DNA of 5,777 nt from a bacterium (GTDB taxonomy: Bacteria; SZUA-79; Acidulodesulfobacterales; Acidulodesulfobacteraceae): contig JAJYZM010000073.1 of assembly GCA_021799935.1 (NCBI GenBank), positions 1 to 5,777 on the forward strand, written 5' to 3'. Position numbers and translations under genes: made by a program. The notes under the pieces are model-generated. The model was not told the DNA's origin and made no database searches. It worked only from the letters and a program-made list of their open reading frames with translations. Below, in pieces: positions 1 to 5,777 of this stretch (position 1 is the first letter of the stretch; every line of letters begins with the position of its first letter).

Positions 1-56
1 ATTAGCTTGAGATTTTTTACATAGAAACTGGACGCATACGACAATACGTTTACCAT
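1..56 (-). CDS. Possible 5' end of a minus-strand gene, cut by the left edge
   Basis: An ATG at 56-54 (minus strand) opens a frame that stays open for 18 codons to the window edge, reading MVNVLSYASSFYVKNLKL. A stop codon (TAA, 59-57) lies directly upstream in frame, so the start cannot be further upstream. An AGGT lies about six bases before the ATG, matching part of the archaeal Shine-Dalgarno sequence. It follows the pilin-like gene on the same strand with about 64 bases between them, so the two could be co-transcribed. Against it: 18 open codons are weak evidence, and a TATA-like box at 66-73 would place a transcription start inside the frame. No family is recognisable from so short a piece. 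Confidence 0.33.
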   Translation of the reverse strand, partial: MVNVLSYASSFYVKNLKL

Positions 57-65
57 TTACATACC

Positions 66-73
66 TTTATAAA
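66..73 (-). promoter_or_regulatory. Palindromic TATA-like box TTTATAAA
   Basis: The octamer TTTATAAA is self-complementary and close to the archaeal TATA consensus, so it could serve either strand. Read leftward, transcription would begin roughly 25 bases on, near position 44. That is inside the possible edge gene, where an in-frame TTG lies at 44-42. Read rightward there is no start codon leading to a gene. No purine-rich BRE is visible on either side, so it may be only an AT-rich coincidence. Confidence 0.25.
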
Positions 74-76
74 AGT

Positions 77-101
77 GAAAAATTAAATAAAAAATAAAAG
101 A
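77..101 (-). terminator. T-rich tract downstream of the pilin-like gene
   Basis: Read on the minus strand, this stretch begins about 20 bases after the stop codon of the 129-residue gene. It holds several runs of three to six T separated by single bases. Archaeal RNA polymerase commonly terminates at such T tracts without a hairpin, and no strong hairpin is seen here. It is a plausible terminator, possibly partial if the edge gene shares the transcript. Confidence 0.45.
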
Positions 102-120
102 ACTGACCGTGTGCATAAGA

Positions 121-510
121 TTATGGACAGCTTACTGAACTTCCTGATATTAGCTGTATTACATAAGGACCCATAAGCGAAAGTATAAGTCCTGCTATCC
201 CTCCTATTATCATACCCATACCATAACCAGTCAATGCACCTTTAAAATTACCTGGAAGTATGTGCGCAGCGGCGTACATTGCGCCTCCCAGCACCATAAG
301 TGTCAATCCAAGCACAAAAACTACAGACATTACCGTTTGTTCTACATTACACAATGTAGAGGATATGTTTGTTCCGGCAGTTCCGCCACCGAATTGCGCC
401 GATGAAACCGACAATACAAAAACCATGGAAAATAATATCATTCCAACAATTTTTGAATAGGAAGAAATTACCCCGACAAACTTCGACAGAGCGTTTGTTA
501 TAGTCTTCAT
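121..510 (-). CDS. Small secreted two-helix membrane protein, VirB2/TrbC/CedA1 pilin-like
   Basis: A 129-residue protein. Residues 1-38 look like a signal peptide: lysines at 2, 10 and 20, a hydrophobic core at about 21-35, and a likely cut after VSSA (38). The mature part starts QFGGG. It has two hydrophobic helices, about 59-82 and 96-121, joined by a short loop with P86, N88 and K90. With the basic loop inside, both mature ends face outward. This layout (long signal peptide, about 90 mature residues, two helices, Gly/Ala-rich) is that of VirB2/TrbC conjugation pilins and the archaeal CedA1-like proteins. Cys54 and Cys128 flank the helix pair and could form a disulfide; N48-I-S is a sequon. 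The ATG at 510 is preceded by GGTG at seven bases. The family is assigned by architecture, not by a conserved active site, and no other secretion or conjugation gene is visible. An unrelated small membrane protein is the alternative. Confidence 0.8.
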   Translation of the reverse strand: MKTITNALSKFVGVISSYSKIVGMILFSMVFVLSVSSAQFGGGTAGTNISSTLCNVEQTVMSVVFVLGLTLMVLGGAMYAAAHILPGNFKGALTGYGMGMIIGGIAGLILSLMGPYVIQLISGSSVSCP

Positions 511-517
511 TGAAAAA

Positions 518-521
518 CACC
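518..521 (-). promoter_or_regulatory. Shine-Dalgarno site of the pilin-like gene
   Basis: On the minus strand GGTG lies seven bases before the ATG. It complements the CACC of the archaeal 16S rRNA 3' end. It is the clearest ribosome-binding site in the window and supports the start at 510; the plus-strand operon genes lack an equivalent. Confidence 0.5.
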
Positions 522-550
522 ATTTATTATTCTATCTATTGTATTGGTAA

Positions 551-566
551 TAAATAAAAACCTTTC
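551..566 (-). promoter_or_regulatory. Archaeal promoter (BRE + TATA) for the pilin-like gene
   Basis: Read on the minus strand, GAAAGG (566-561) is followed directly by TTTTTATTTA (560-551). A purine-rich BRE next to an AT-rich TATA box is the archaeal core promoter form. Transcription would start about 25 bases on, near 530, giving a leader of about 20 bases that includes the GGTG site. Confidence 0.5.
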
Positions 567-573
567 TTTTAAT

Positions 574-589
574 TTGCTGCGCCCAGCAA
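574..589. repeat. Inverted repeat TTGCTG-cgcc-CAGCAA
   Basis: A perfect six-base inverted repeat with a four-base loop lies between the two divergent promoters, just upstream of the minus-strand BRE. There is no T run after it on the plus strand, so it is not an obvious terminator. It could be an operator for a dimeric regulator acting on the pilin-like gene, or part of a structured RNA. Confidence 0.4.
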
Positions 590-623
590 TTCCGTTAAAC
601 ACCGGGTCACAAATCTTATTGGT

Positions 624-650
624 GCATTTGGTTCCGATAACCAAGTATGC
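624..650. repeat. Bulged inverted repeat GCATTTGGTT / AACCAAgtATGC
   Basis: TTGGTT (628-633) pairs perfectly with AACCAA (639-644) around the loop CCGAT. After a two-base bulge (645-646), GCAT (624-627) pairs with ATGC (647-650), and T623/A651 adds one more pair, giving about 11 base pairs. It lies some 33 bases upstream of the plus-strand TATA box. Possible roles are an operator or part of a small RNA; nothing in the sequence decides between them. Confidence 0.4.
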
Positions 651-683
651 AATAGAGACTAATTTACGTAGAAATAGAAAGTA

Positions 684-690
684 TTATAAA
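684..690 (+). promoter_or_regulatory. TATA box of the glycan operon
   Basis: TTATAAA is preceded by the purine-rich stretch GAAATAGAAAG (671-681), which may act as the BRE. The expected transcription start, about 25 bases downstream, is near 712, leaving a leader of about 25 bases before the ATG at 737. No Shine-Dalgarno sequence is seen in that leader. Confidence 0.55.
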
Positions 691-736
691 TTTTTGACGG
701 CTTCGTTTAAAGATAACATTTTTATTGTTGTTTGCC

Positions 737-2650
737 ATGGACAAATCAGATATTAAAAAACAAAAAAATTATTATAAATACGCTAATATATGGATAACAA
801 TTATAGCCATATCCTTATTTTTATATATCTTTCTGATTTCTCAATTCGGATTTGTTTACAACGAAATCGTATTTATTAGCATGGGTATTACTGCGCTTAC
901 GTTTTCCTTTATTTATTTATACATTTCTTATTTGGGAAAACTGCGCAATAAACTGCTCATTTTCATAACCGCTTTCATTGCGCTCTGCTGGTTGATTTCC
1001 TTGTTCTTTATTTACTCGGTGGGATTTAATTTGCAAACTGTCAGTTATGAGATATCCTTTATTGTCTTCGATATATTTACGATCTCTGTATTGTATATAA
1101 TCATTTCGTTTGGGGTAAATATTAAAAGAAATGAAATATTCAATAAATATTCCGGCATGTTCGCATTGCTGATTATATTTGCGGCAATGATATTTGTATG
1201 GTTTGCCTACTTCCCAAATCATATTTTTACTCCGGTACTTGACGACGAAGAATTTTTATCTGTAAATGCGATAAGCGCTCTTTTTTCTGGTTCAAATCCC
1301 TATGTTATGAATATTGGAAGCAAAGAACTCTATGATTCTATGTATGTTAGCAATAGTATAACGGGGTATACTCTAACAACAAACAATACTATAGTAGGGG
1401 TAATGGACTACCCGCCCATGTTTTTCCTTTCGATGGTGCCGTTTTATATCGTAACTCATTATTTTCTTGAAACAACGCCGCAAGCGGCATTTGCTTATGC
1501 ATTGGGCGTATTCCTCTTTGTATTATTCCTTTTAATCGCATATTTTATAGACAGGAAATTTTTGATGAAACCTAATTATGTGATTGTATTGATACTTATT
1601 TTTGGATTTTTTGTGATTTCTGCTTCTGTTGACGTATTGATGTTTATTCTGCTTTTGATTGCATATGTAAAAATTGAAAGTAAATACTCTTTTATCTTGC
1701 TTGGTCTTGCCGCTTCTTTCCAGGAACTATTGTGGGTTCCGGTAATTTTGTTTTTGGTGTATATATTAAACAACAAGGGGTTGAAAAAGGGAAGTTTTGC
1801 CGTTATCGGCACAATAGCGGTGTTTTTCGCAATAAGCGGTTATTTCATTTTCCTGTCTCCGTCAGCATATCTCAATGCAGTATTTAAACCGCTGAATAGC
1901 AATATACTGCCAAATATATGGGGACCTTTTGGGTATGCTTTGTTGAATTTCTACCCGATTCAGTTGCAGTCGTTTTCTCTGTTATTTTATTTTGCCGCAG
2001 GAGCATCGGTAATCCTGATTTTATATACGAACAAAAAGCAATTGATTGGGTTGCTCAGCGTCGTCCCTCTTGCTTTCTTGTATAAAGGGGTTTCGGATTA
2101 TTACCTTTTCTTTATTGCATTTACACTGATAACCTTGTTTATGTACAATAAAAATGATGATGTAAATTATAATAGTAAGTTATTGTTCAAAAAATCAAAG
2201 ATGCGGAAGATTTTGCTTGTGTTCCTAGCTTTGATTGTTGTTTTGGCCGCATTCTACATCATATTTGAGCATAATGCATATGTAAATGAAACCGACGTCA
2301 ATGTTTATAACGGAATTTTGGAAAACTATAACAAGAGCACTTATTATTCCGCTACGCTTTCATACAATTTTACAAAACCGACAAATGTATATGTTATGGC
2401 TTTTGCTTTCAACGGAATTATCCCTGTAAGTTACGGCCTTGTAGAAGATGTAATATTGGAAAATTTGACTACCCCGAATTACAATTTTACAAATTATTCT
2501 TCAATAGTGAACCCCAATAGAATGGTGCTTTATGGAAACAGGAAAAGAAACATTTCAATAATAATTAAAAATGTTACTTTAACAAACATAAAATGTGTCA
2601 TATATAACAATAATCTTTATTATTTTTGTCAGAATACAAATATAAAATAG
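737..2650 (+). CDS. Multi-pass GT-C-like membrane glycosyltransferase with a sequon-rich C-terminal domain
   Basis: A 637-residue polytopic membrane protein, probably transferring a sugar from a polyprenyl-phosphate donor outside the membrane. Five hydrophobic helices (about 16-38, 44-66, 72-95, 105-127, 142-162) follow a basic N-terminus, so the loop starting at 163 faces outside. That loop carries an acidic D169-D-E-E, placed as the catalytic acid of GT-C enzymes, and D224-Y-P-P before the next helix, a motif common in GT39/GT87-type mannosyltransferases. More helices follow to about 475. A basic cytoplasmic segment and a last helix (491-509) lead to an outside domain (510-637) with eight N-x-S/T sequons and Cys620/Cys631. 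The ATG at 737 is chosen over TTG at 725 because it suits the leader length from the TATA box. It is first in the operon. The GT-C fold is fairly secure; donor, acceptor and exact GT family are unknown. Confidence 0.8.
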   Translation: MDKSDIKKQKNYYKYANIWITIIAISLFLYIFLISQFGFVYNEIVFISMGITALTFSFIYLYISYLGKLRNKLLIFITAFIALCWLISLFFIYSVGFNLQTVSYEISFIVFDIFTISVLYIIISFGVNIKRNEIFNKYSGMFALLIIFAAMIFVWFAYFPNHIFTPVLDDEEFLSVNAISALFSGSNPYVMNIGSKELYDSMYVSNSITGYTLTTNNTIVGVMDYPPMFFLSMVPFYIVTHYFLETTPQAAFAYALGVFLFVLFLLIAYFIDRKFLMKPNYVIVLILIFGFFVISASVDVLMFILLLIAYVKIESKYSFILLGLAASFQELLWVPVILFLVYILNNKGLKKGSFAVIGTIAVFFAISGYFIFLSPSAYLNAVFKPLNSNILPNIWGPFGYALLNFYPIQLQSFSLLFYFAAGASVILILYTNKKQLIGLLSVVPLAFLYKGVSDYYLFFIAFTLITLFMYNKNDDVNYNSKLLFKKSKMRKILLVFLALIVVLAAFYIIFEHNAYVNETDVNVYNGILENYNKSTYYSATLSYNFTKPTNVYVMAFAFNGIIPVSYGLVEDVILENLTTPNYNFTNYSSIVNPNRMVLYGNRKRNISIIIKNVTLTNIKCVIYNNNLYYFCQNTNIK

Positions 2651-2660
2651 TGTTTGAATG
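2648..2660 (+). promoter_or_regulatory. Stop-start junction between glycosyltransferase 1 and carbamoyltransferase
   Basis: The junction reads TAGTGTTTGAATG: the stop codon, seven bases, then the ATG. There is no Shine-Dalgarno sequence. A GTG overlaps the G of the stop codon and opens a six-codon frame (GTG TTT GAA TGT ACA TTT) ending at TAG 2668-2670. The arrangement fits translational coupling. It closely matches the next junction at 4347-4359. Confidence 0.4.
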
Positions 2661-4349
2661 TACATTTTAGGGATATGGGACGGACATGATGCTGGAGCCG
2701 CATTGGTAGAGGACAACAAGGTCATATTCGCAGCGAATGAAGAGAGGTTTACGAAAAGGAAATTGGAGGTCAACTTCCCTAAACACTCCATAGAAGCCGC
2801 TTTGAGGTATGCAAAAATAAAACCTGACGACATTGAGCATATAGCGTTCTCGACGACCGAATTCGCAAAAACAATTGAAAGAATGTTTCCAAAAATGCGT
2901 GAAAACTACTATATATTCAGAAGAAGGAAAAGGCTTAAGCCGAGGTTTTCTGACCTCAGGCATATGTTAAAGTATTCCATTACTTCTATAGGAATCACTC
3001 CCGGAAGCACAACAATCAACAAGCACATGCTTGGCAAGGAACTTAGAAATATGGGATTTGGCAAGTTCAAGCTTTACGCCGTAGAGCATCATGCGGCGCA
3101 CGCGGCGACTGCGGCATTTACTTCGCCATTCAAAAAGGCGCTGATAATTACATCGGACGGGCTTGGCGATGGATTGTCAGGATCGATAAGCATCATGGAG
3201 AAGAATACGCTGACAAGAAAAAGCGTGACGAAAGCCAGCGATTCGTTGGGTATATTCTTCGAGCAGGCGACCAACATAATAGGAATGAGGGAGCTTGAGG
3301 ACGAAGGGAAAGTGATGGCGATGGCGGATTACTCTTACCCTTTTTCGATGGACGAGAATCTTTTTAGGGATTTCTTCAGCGTGGACGGCATATCAATCAA
3401 GGCAAAGTACAATACAATAAAACAATTTGAGATGCTCCAAAGGATAAGTTGGCAACTGCCGAGAGAACAGTTTGCTTACATGGTGCAGCAGCTGCTTACC
3501 GAAATGCTGACAAAATTTGTCGACAACGCAATTGAAAGGTTCGGGATTGGGGATGTGGCATTTTCAGGAGGGATTTTCTCAAACGTAAAAGCGAACATGT
3601 CACTGAGAAAATTGGATTCGCTGAAGCACTGGTATATATTTCCGCATATGGGGGATGGAGGAATCGCGCTCGGCGCGGCGTTGCATACAAATTATATTTT
3701 AAACGGGATAACCAAACACGATTTCACGGCTTACCTCGGGCCCGCATATGGCGAAAATGAGACAATTGCGGCATTGAAAAGGCATAAAATGAAGTTTCAA
3801 CTCGAGAGAAAAGAGCAGTCAAAACATGCGGCGGAGCTTGTCACGGACGGACATTACATATTTTGGTTCCAGGACAGAATGGAATACGGACCTAGGGCGC
3901 TTGGAGACAGAAGCATACTTGCACGGAGCGATTCAGAAGAGATAAAGGATATGCTTAACCTTTACGTTAAAAAAAGAGAATGGTTCCAACCCTTCGCACC
4001 TTCGATCATGGAAGAAGAAGCGGAGAGATTGCTTGAATATGACAACAAAGGAAAAGACAAATTCATGACAATGGCGTACATGGTAAAAAAAGAAAAAAGA
4101 AATGTGACAAAGTCCGTCATGCATATCGATGGCTCCGCAAGGGCACAGATGGTAGGCAGGGAAAACCCCCTTTATTATGATGTTATAAAACAGGTCAAAA
4201 ACATCTCCGGAAATGGCATAGTGCTAAATACCAGCTTCAATGTGCACGGTTTCCCGATAGTGATGGATCCCAACGATGCAATAATGACAATGAAGAAAAC
4301 GAATTCTAAATACATGTTTATAAACGGATTTTTTGTAACCAACAAATAA
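2658..4349 (+). CDS. O-carbamoyltransferase, NodU/CmcH/TobZ family
   Basis: A complete 563-residue soluble enzyme, usual for the family. Such enzymes make carbamoyl-adenylate from carbamoyl phosphate and ATP and pass the carbamoyl group to a hydroxyl, often on a sugar. The N-terminal Kae1-like domain shows the opening GIWDGHD and NEERFTKRK; H144-H-A-A-H148 (the HxxxH metal site); SDGLGDG at 166-172; EDEGKVMAM at 214-222; FSGG at 302-305 with N309 and N313; and D333 in MGDGG, expected to be the third metal ligand. The C-terminal YrdC-like domain (about 390-555) shows EYGPRALGDRS at 409-419, then KKREWFQPFAPS, and NTSFN at 524-528. No key motif is missing. The start is fixed by an in-frame TGA immediately before the ATG. 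It begins 7 nt after the upstream glycosyltransferase and ends 7 nt before the next, so its target is probably a sugar they handle; the exact substrate is not shown. Confidence 0.95.
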   Translation: MYILGIWDGHDAGAALVEDNKVIFAANEERFTKRKLEVNFPKHSIEAALRYAKIKPDDIEHIAFSTTEFAKTIERMFPKMRENYYIFRRRKRLKPRFSDLRHMLKYSITSIGITPGSTTINKHMLGKELRNMGFGKFKLYAVEHHAAHAATAAFTSPFKKALIITSDGLGDGLSGSISIMEKNTLTRKSVTKASDSLGIFFEQATNIIGMRELEDEGKVMAMADYSYPFSMDENLFRDFFSVDGISIKAKYNTIKQFEMLQRISWQLPREQFAYMVQQLLTEMLTKFVDNAIERFGIGDVAFSGGIFSNVKANMSLRKLDSLKHWYIFPHMGDGGIALGAALHTNYILNGITKHDFTAYLGPAYGENETIAALKRHKMKFQLERKEQSKHAAELVTDGHYIFWFQDRMEYGPRALGDRSILARSDSEEIKDMLNLYVKKREWFQPFAPSIMEEEAERLLEYDNKGKDKFMTMAYMVKKEKRNVTKSVMHIDGSARAQMVGRENPLYYDVIKQVKNISGNGIVLNTSFNVHGFPIVMDPNDAIMTMKKTNSKYMFINGFFVTNK

Positions 4350-4359
4350 TGATTGAATG
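4347..4359 (+). promoter_or_regulatory. Stop-start junction between carbamoyltransferase and glycosyltransferase 2
   Basis: The junction reads TAATGATTGAATG, identical at 11 of 13 positions to the junction at 2648-2660. An ATG overlaps the stop codon (4349-4351) but opens only four codons (ATG ATT GAA TGT) before TAG. The gene start is therefore the second ATG at 4357. TGAT here could pair weakly with the 16S rRNA end. Confidence 0.4.
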
Positions 4360-5777
4360 TTAGGCACGGGACTGGGAACTGAGGAATACTTATTCACTTT
4401 AGGAATATTAATCGCATTTGTTGGCACAATTCTTTTCCTGATCCTTTCAAGAAAAGAGTTTTTGTCTTATTTGAAGAAATTGAATATCGGCAAAAGGGAG
4501 TTATTGATAGCCCTTGCGATAGGGATATTCTTTGTCGCTGTAGAGTTGGTTGTGGTAAAACCCACACAGCAGCTTTTCTTTGATGACGCAATATATCAAG
4601 GGGGAGCGCAGGATTTGCTGCATATGGGTCAGGCATGGATGTGCAATTTTGGAACGCCAAATTACTGCTTTGCAGGCCAACTGTTCCATGAACCTGTAGG
4701 AACATCTTTCAATCTTGCAATAGGGTTTGCGATATTCGGAATCAGCCAGTTTACCGCATATGGGGTATCATTATTTATTTCGTTTTTGGCTGTTTTCCTT
4801 ACTTTTATCGTAGCTGCGTTGCTATTTAAGAATATTGTCGCGGCATATTTCTCCGAACTGCTTATGGCGTTGTCGCCAACATTGCTGGTATGGGCAATGC
4901 CCACCACTTCGGATATCATGATGATGTCATATTCATTAGTTTCAATGTTGGCGTTGCTTCTGTTCGCATACAAAAAAAATTTGAGGACGCTGGGAATGTT
5001 TCTTTTTTCGCTGTCGCTTCTTGCTTACATGAAGATTGATGCTGCTGTATTTGTGCTTATATTTCTGCTTGTATACTTAAGCCTTAAATTCCCTAAAGAT
5101 ATTAAAAATGGAGCAAAAGAATTTGCTGGACGGGTAAAGTATTACCTGATTGACACAAGGCTCTTGATTCTTATACTTGTTTTTGTAATCTCTATTTCTC
5201 CTGAAGTGATATACGCCGCAACGGAATTGTTTACTGGCCATTATGGTTATTCCGGCACAACAATATACAATTCATGCAGTCCTTCGCAGCATACAGTGGC
5301 AACAGGCATGCTAAACCTTCAAAATTTTAATTATAACATATGCGCCAATCTCCTGTTTTGGACTAATTCATTCGCCAATCCTACGCAGTATGGATATTCG
5401 ATAATGCAACCGATTGAATTCACAGCTCTTGCTTTGCTTGGCGCGATTCTCCTTTTTGTTTACGAAAAAAGAGAGTTTTTTGCATTGACGTTATGGTTTG
5501 TGATACTTTTTCTTTTGTATACCTCCTTCTATGCCGGCAGCGTGATATACGGAGTGGATTGGAGATTTTTCCTCAGCCTGATGCCGCAGGCGAGCATGCT
5601 CGGAGGATTTGGAGTTGGAGTTATACTTACTACGAAATGGATAAAAAAGAGCAGATTTAAGCCTATTTTTTACACATTATTCATAATCTTAATTCTTTAC
5701 TCTACATTTTCACTTTACAATTATTTAAGTATAAATCCTTCCAATATCTCTGAAGCGCAGCCTGCAAGATTCTACGA
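4357..5777 (+). CDS. GT-C glycosyltransferase, GT39/ArnT/PMT-like, 3' end beyond the window
   Basis: 473 residues are visible with no stop before the edge; the start MLGTGLGTEEYLF is bounded by an in-frame TGA just before the ATG. Helices at about 12-30 and 49-67 flank a basic segment (32-47), so the next loop faces outside. It carries D76-D77 in LFFDDAIYQ, placed and shaped like the catalytic Asp motif of GT39/ArnT/PMT enzymes. H111-E-P then leads into a helix where related enzymes have a KPP-like motif. TTSD at 183-186 before a hydrophobic helix and AYMKID at 223-228 match later GT39 motifs. After many helices, W402-R-F-F-L-S-L-M-P resembles the RY-L-P-L-P segment near the end of the membrane domain. 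Cys96 and Cys104 lie in the first outside loop and could pair. It is third in the operon and probably adds a lipid-linked sugar outside the membrane. Substrate and length are unknown. Confidence 0.85.
   Translation, partial: MLGTGLGTEEYLFTLGILIAFVGTILFLILSRKEFLSYLKKLNIGKRELLIALAIGIFFVAVELVVVKPTQQLFFDDAIYQGGAQDLLHMGQAWMCNFGTPNYCFAGQLFHEPVGTSFNLAIGFAIFGISQFTAYGVSLFISFLAVFLTFIVAALLFKNIVAAYFSELLMALSPTLLVWAMPTTSDIMMMSYSLVSMLALLLFAYKKNLRTLGMFLFSLSLLAYMKIDAAVFVLIFLLVYLSLKFPKDIKNGAKEFAGRVKYYLIDTRLLILILVFVISISPEVIYAATELFTGHYGYSGTTIYNSCSPSQHTVATGMLNLQNFNYNICANLLFWTNSFANPTQYGYSIMQPIEFTALALLGAILLFVYEKREFFALTLWFVILFLLYTSFYAGSVIYGVDWRFFLSLMPQASMLGGFGVGVILTTKWIKKSRFKPIFYTLFIILILYSTFSLYNYLSINPSNISEAQPARFY

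Noticed and set aside
260..460. Plus-strand frame opposite the pilin-like gene
   Set aside because: Antisense shadow of a gene with a clear signal peptide, helices, promoter and Shine-Dalgarno.
624..650. tRNA T-arm-like GGTTCCGATAACC
   Set aside because: The loop does not fit GTTCRANNC (a C stands at the purine position), and no acceptor, D or anticodon arms can be placed around it.
725..736. TTG at 725 as start of the first glycosyltransferase
   Set aside because: The ATG at 737 is only four codons later, begins a normal basic N-terminus and leaves a more usual leader length from the TATA box.
544..756. Plus-strand 70-codon frame in the divergent spacer
   Set aside because: It runs through the inverted repeats and the operon TATA box, overlaps the start of the glycosyltransferase in another frame, has no ribosome-binding site and resembles no known family.
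4349..4363. ATG overlapping the carbamoyltransferase stop codon as the next gene's start
   Set aside because: It reaches a TAG after four codons; the long frame begins at the ATG at 4357.
4394..4973. Overlapping minus-strand frames opposite the second glycosyltransferase
   Set aside because: The plus strand here is continuously open from 4357 to the edge with GT-C motifs; the antisense frames have no recognisable domains or promoters.
1..5777. CRISPR array, insertion sequence or attachment site
   Set aside because: No regularly spaced direct repeats, no transposase or integrase motifs and no tRNA gene were seen.

Overview
The window looks archaeal. Likely promoters are TATA boxes (TTATAAA on the plus strand; a BRE-like GAAAGG followed by TTTTTATTTA on the minus strand) rather than bacterial -35/-10 pairs. 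Arginine is mostly AGA/AGG, ATA isoleucine codons are common, the DNA is AT-rich, and genes are tightly packed. The secreted two-helix VirB2/CedA1-like protein and multi-pass GT-C glycosyltransferases fit a small-genome archaeon such as a DPANN lineage (Micrarchaeota is my best guess). The lineage is inferred from gene style only.

Layout. Positions 1-56 may hold the 5' end of a minus-strand gene running off the left edge (weak). Positions 121-510 (minus) encode a 129-residue protein with a signal peptide and two membrane helices, resembling a VirB2/TrbC/CedA1-type pilin. Positions 511-736 are a divergent intergenic region with a promoter facing each way and two inverted repeats between them. 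From 737 to the right edge runs a plus-strand operon of three genes: a 637-residue GT-C-like membrane glycosyltransferase with an extracytoplasmic, sequon-rich C-terminal domain; a complete 563-residue O-carbamoyltransferase of the NodU/CmcH/TobZ family; and a second GT-C-like glycosyltransferase (473 residues visible, 3' end outside the window). Each junction is 7 nt long, and both share almost the same sequence.

How the genes may work together. GT-C enzymes use polyprenyl-phosphate-linked sugars on the outer face of the membrane. NodU/TobZ-type enzymes carbamoylate a sugar hydroxyl in the cytoplasm using carbamoyl phosphate and ATP. Together they suggest a cassette that builds a carbamoylated surface or lipid-linked glycan: the soluble enzyme decorates a cytoplasmic sugar precursor and the membrane enzymes transfer sugars outside. 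The substrate, the sugar order and any link to the divergent pilin-like gene are inference.
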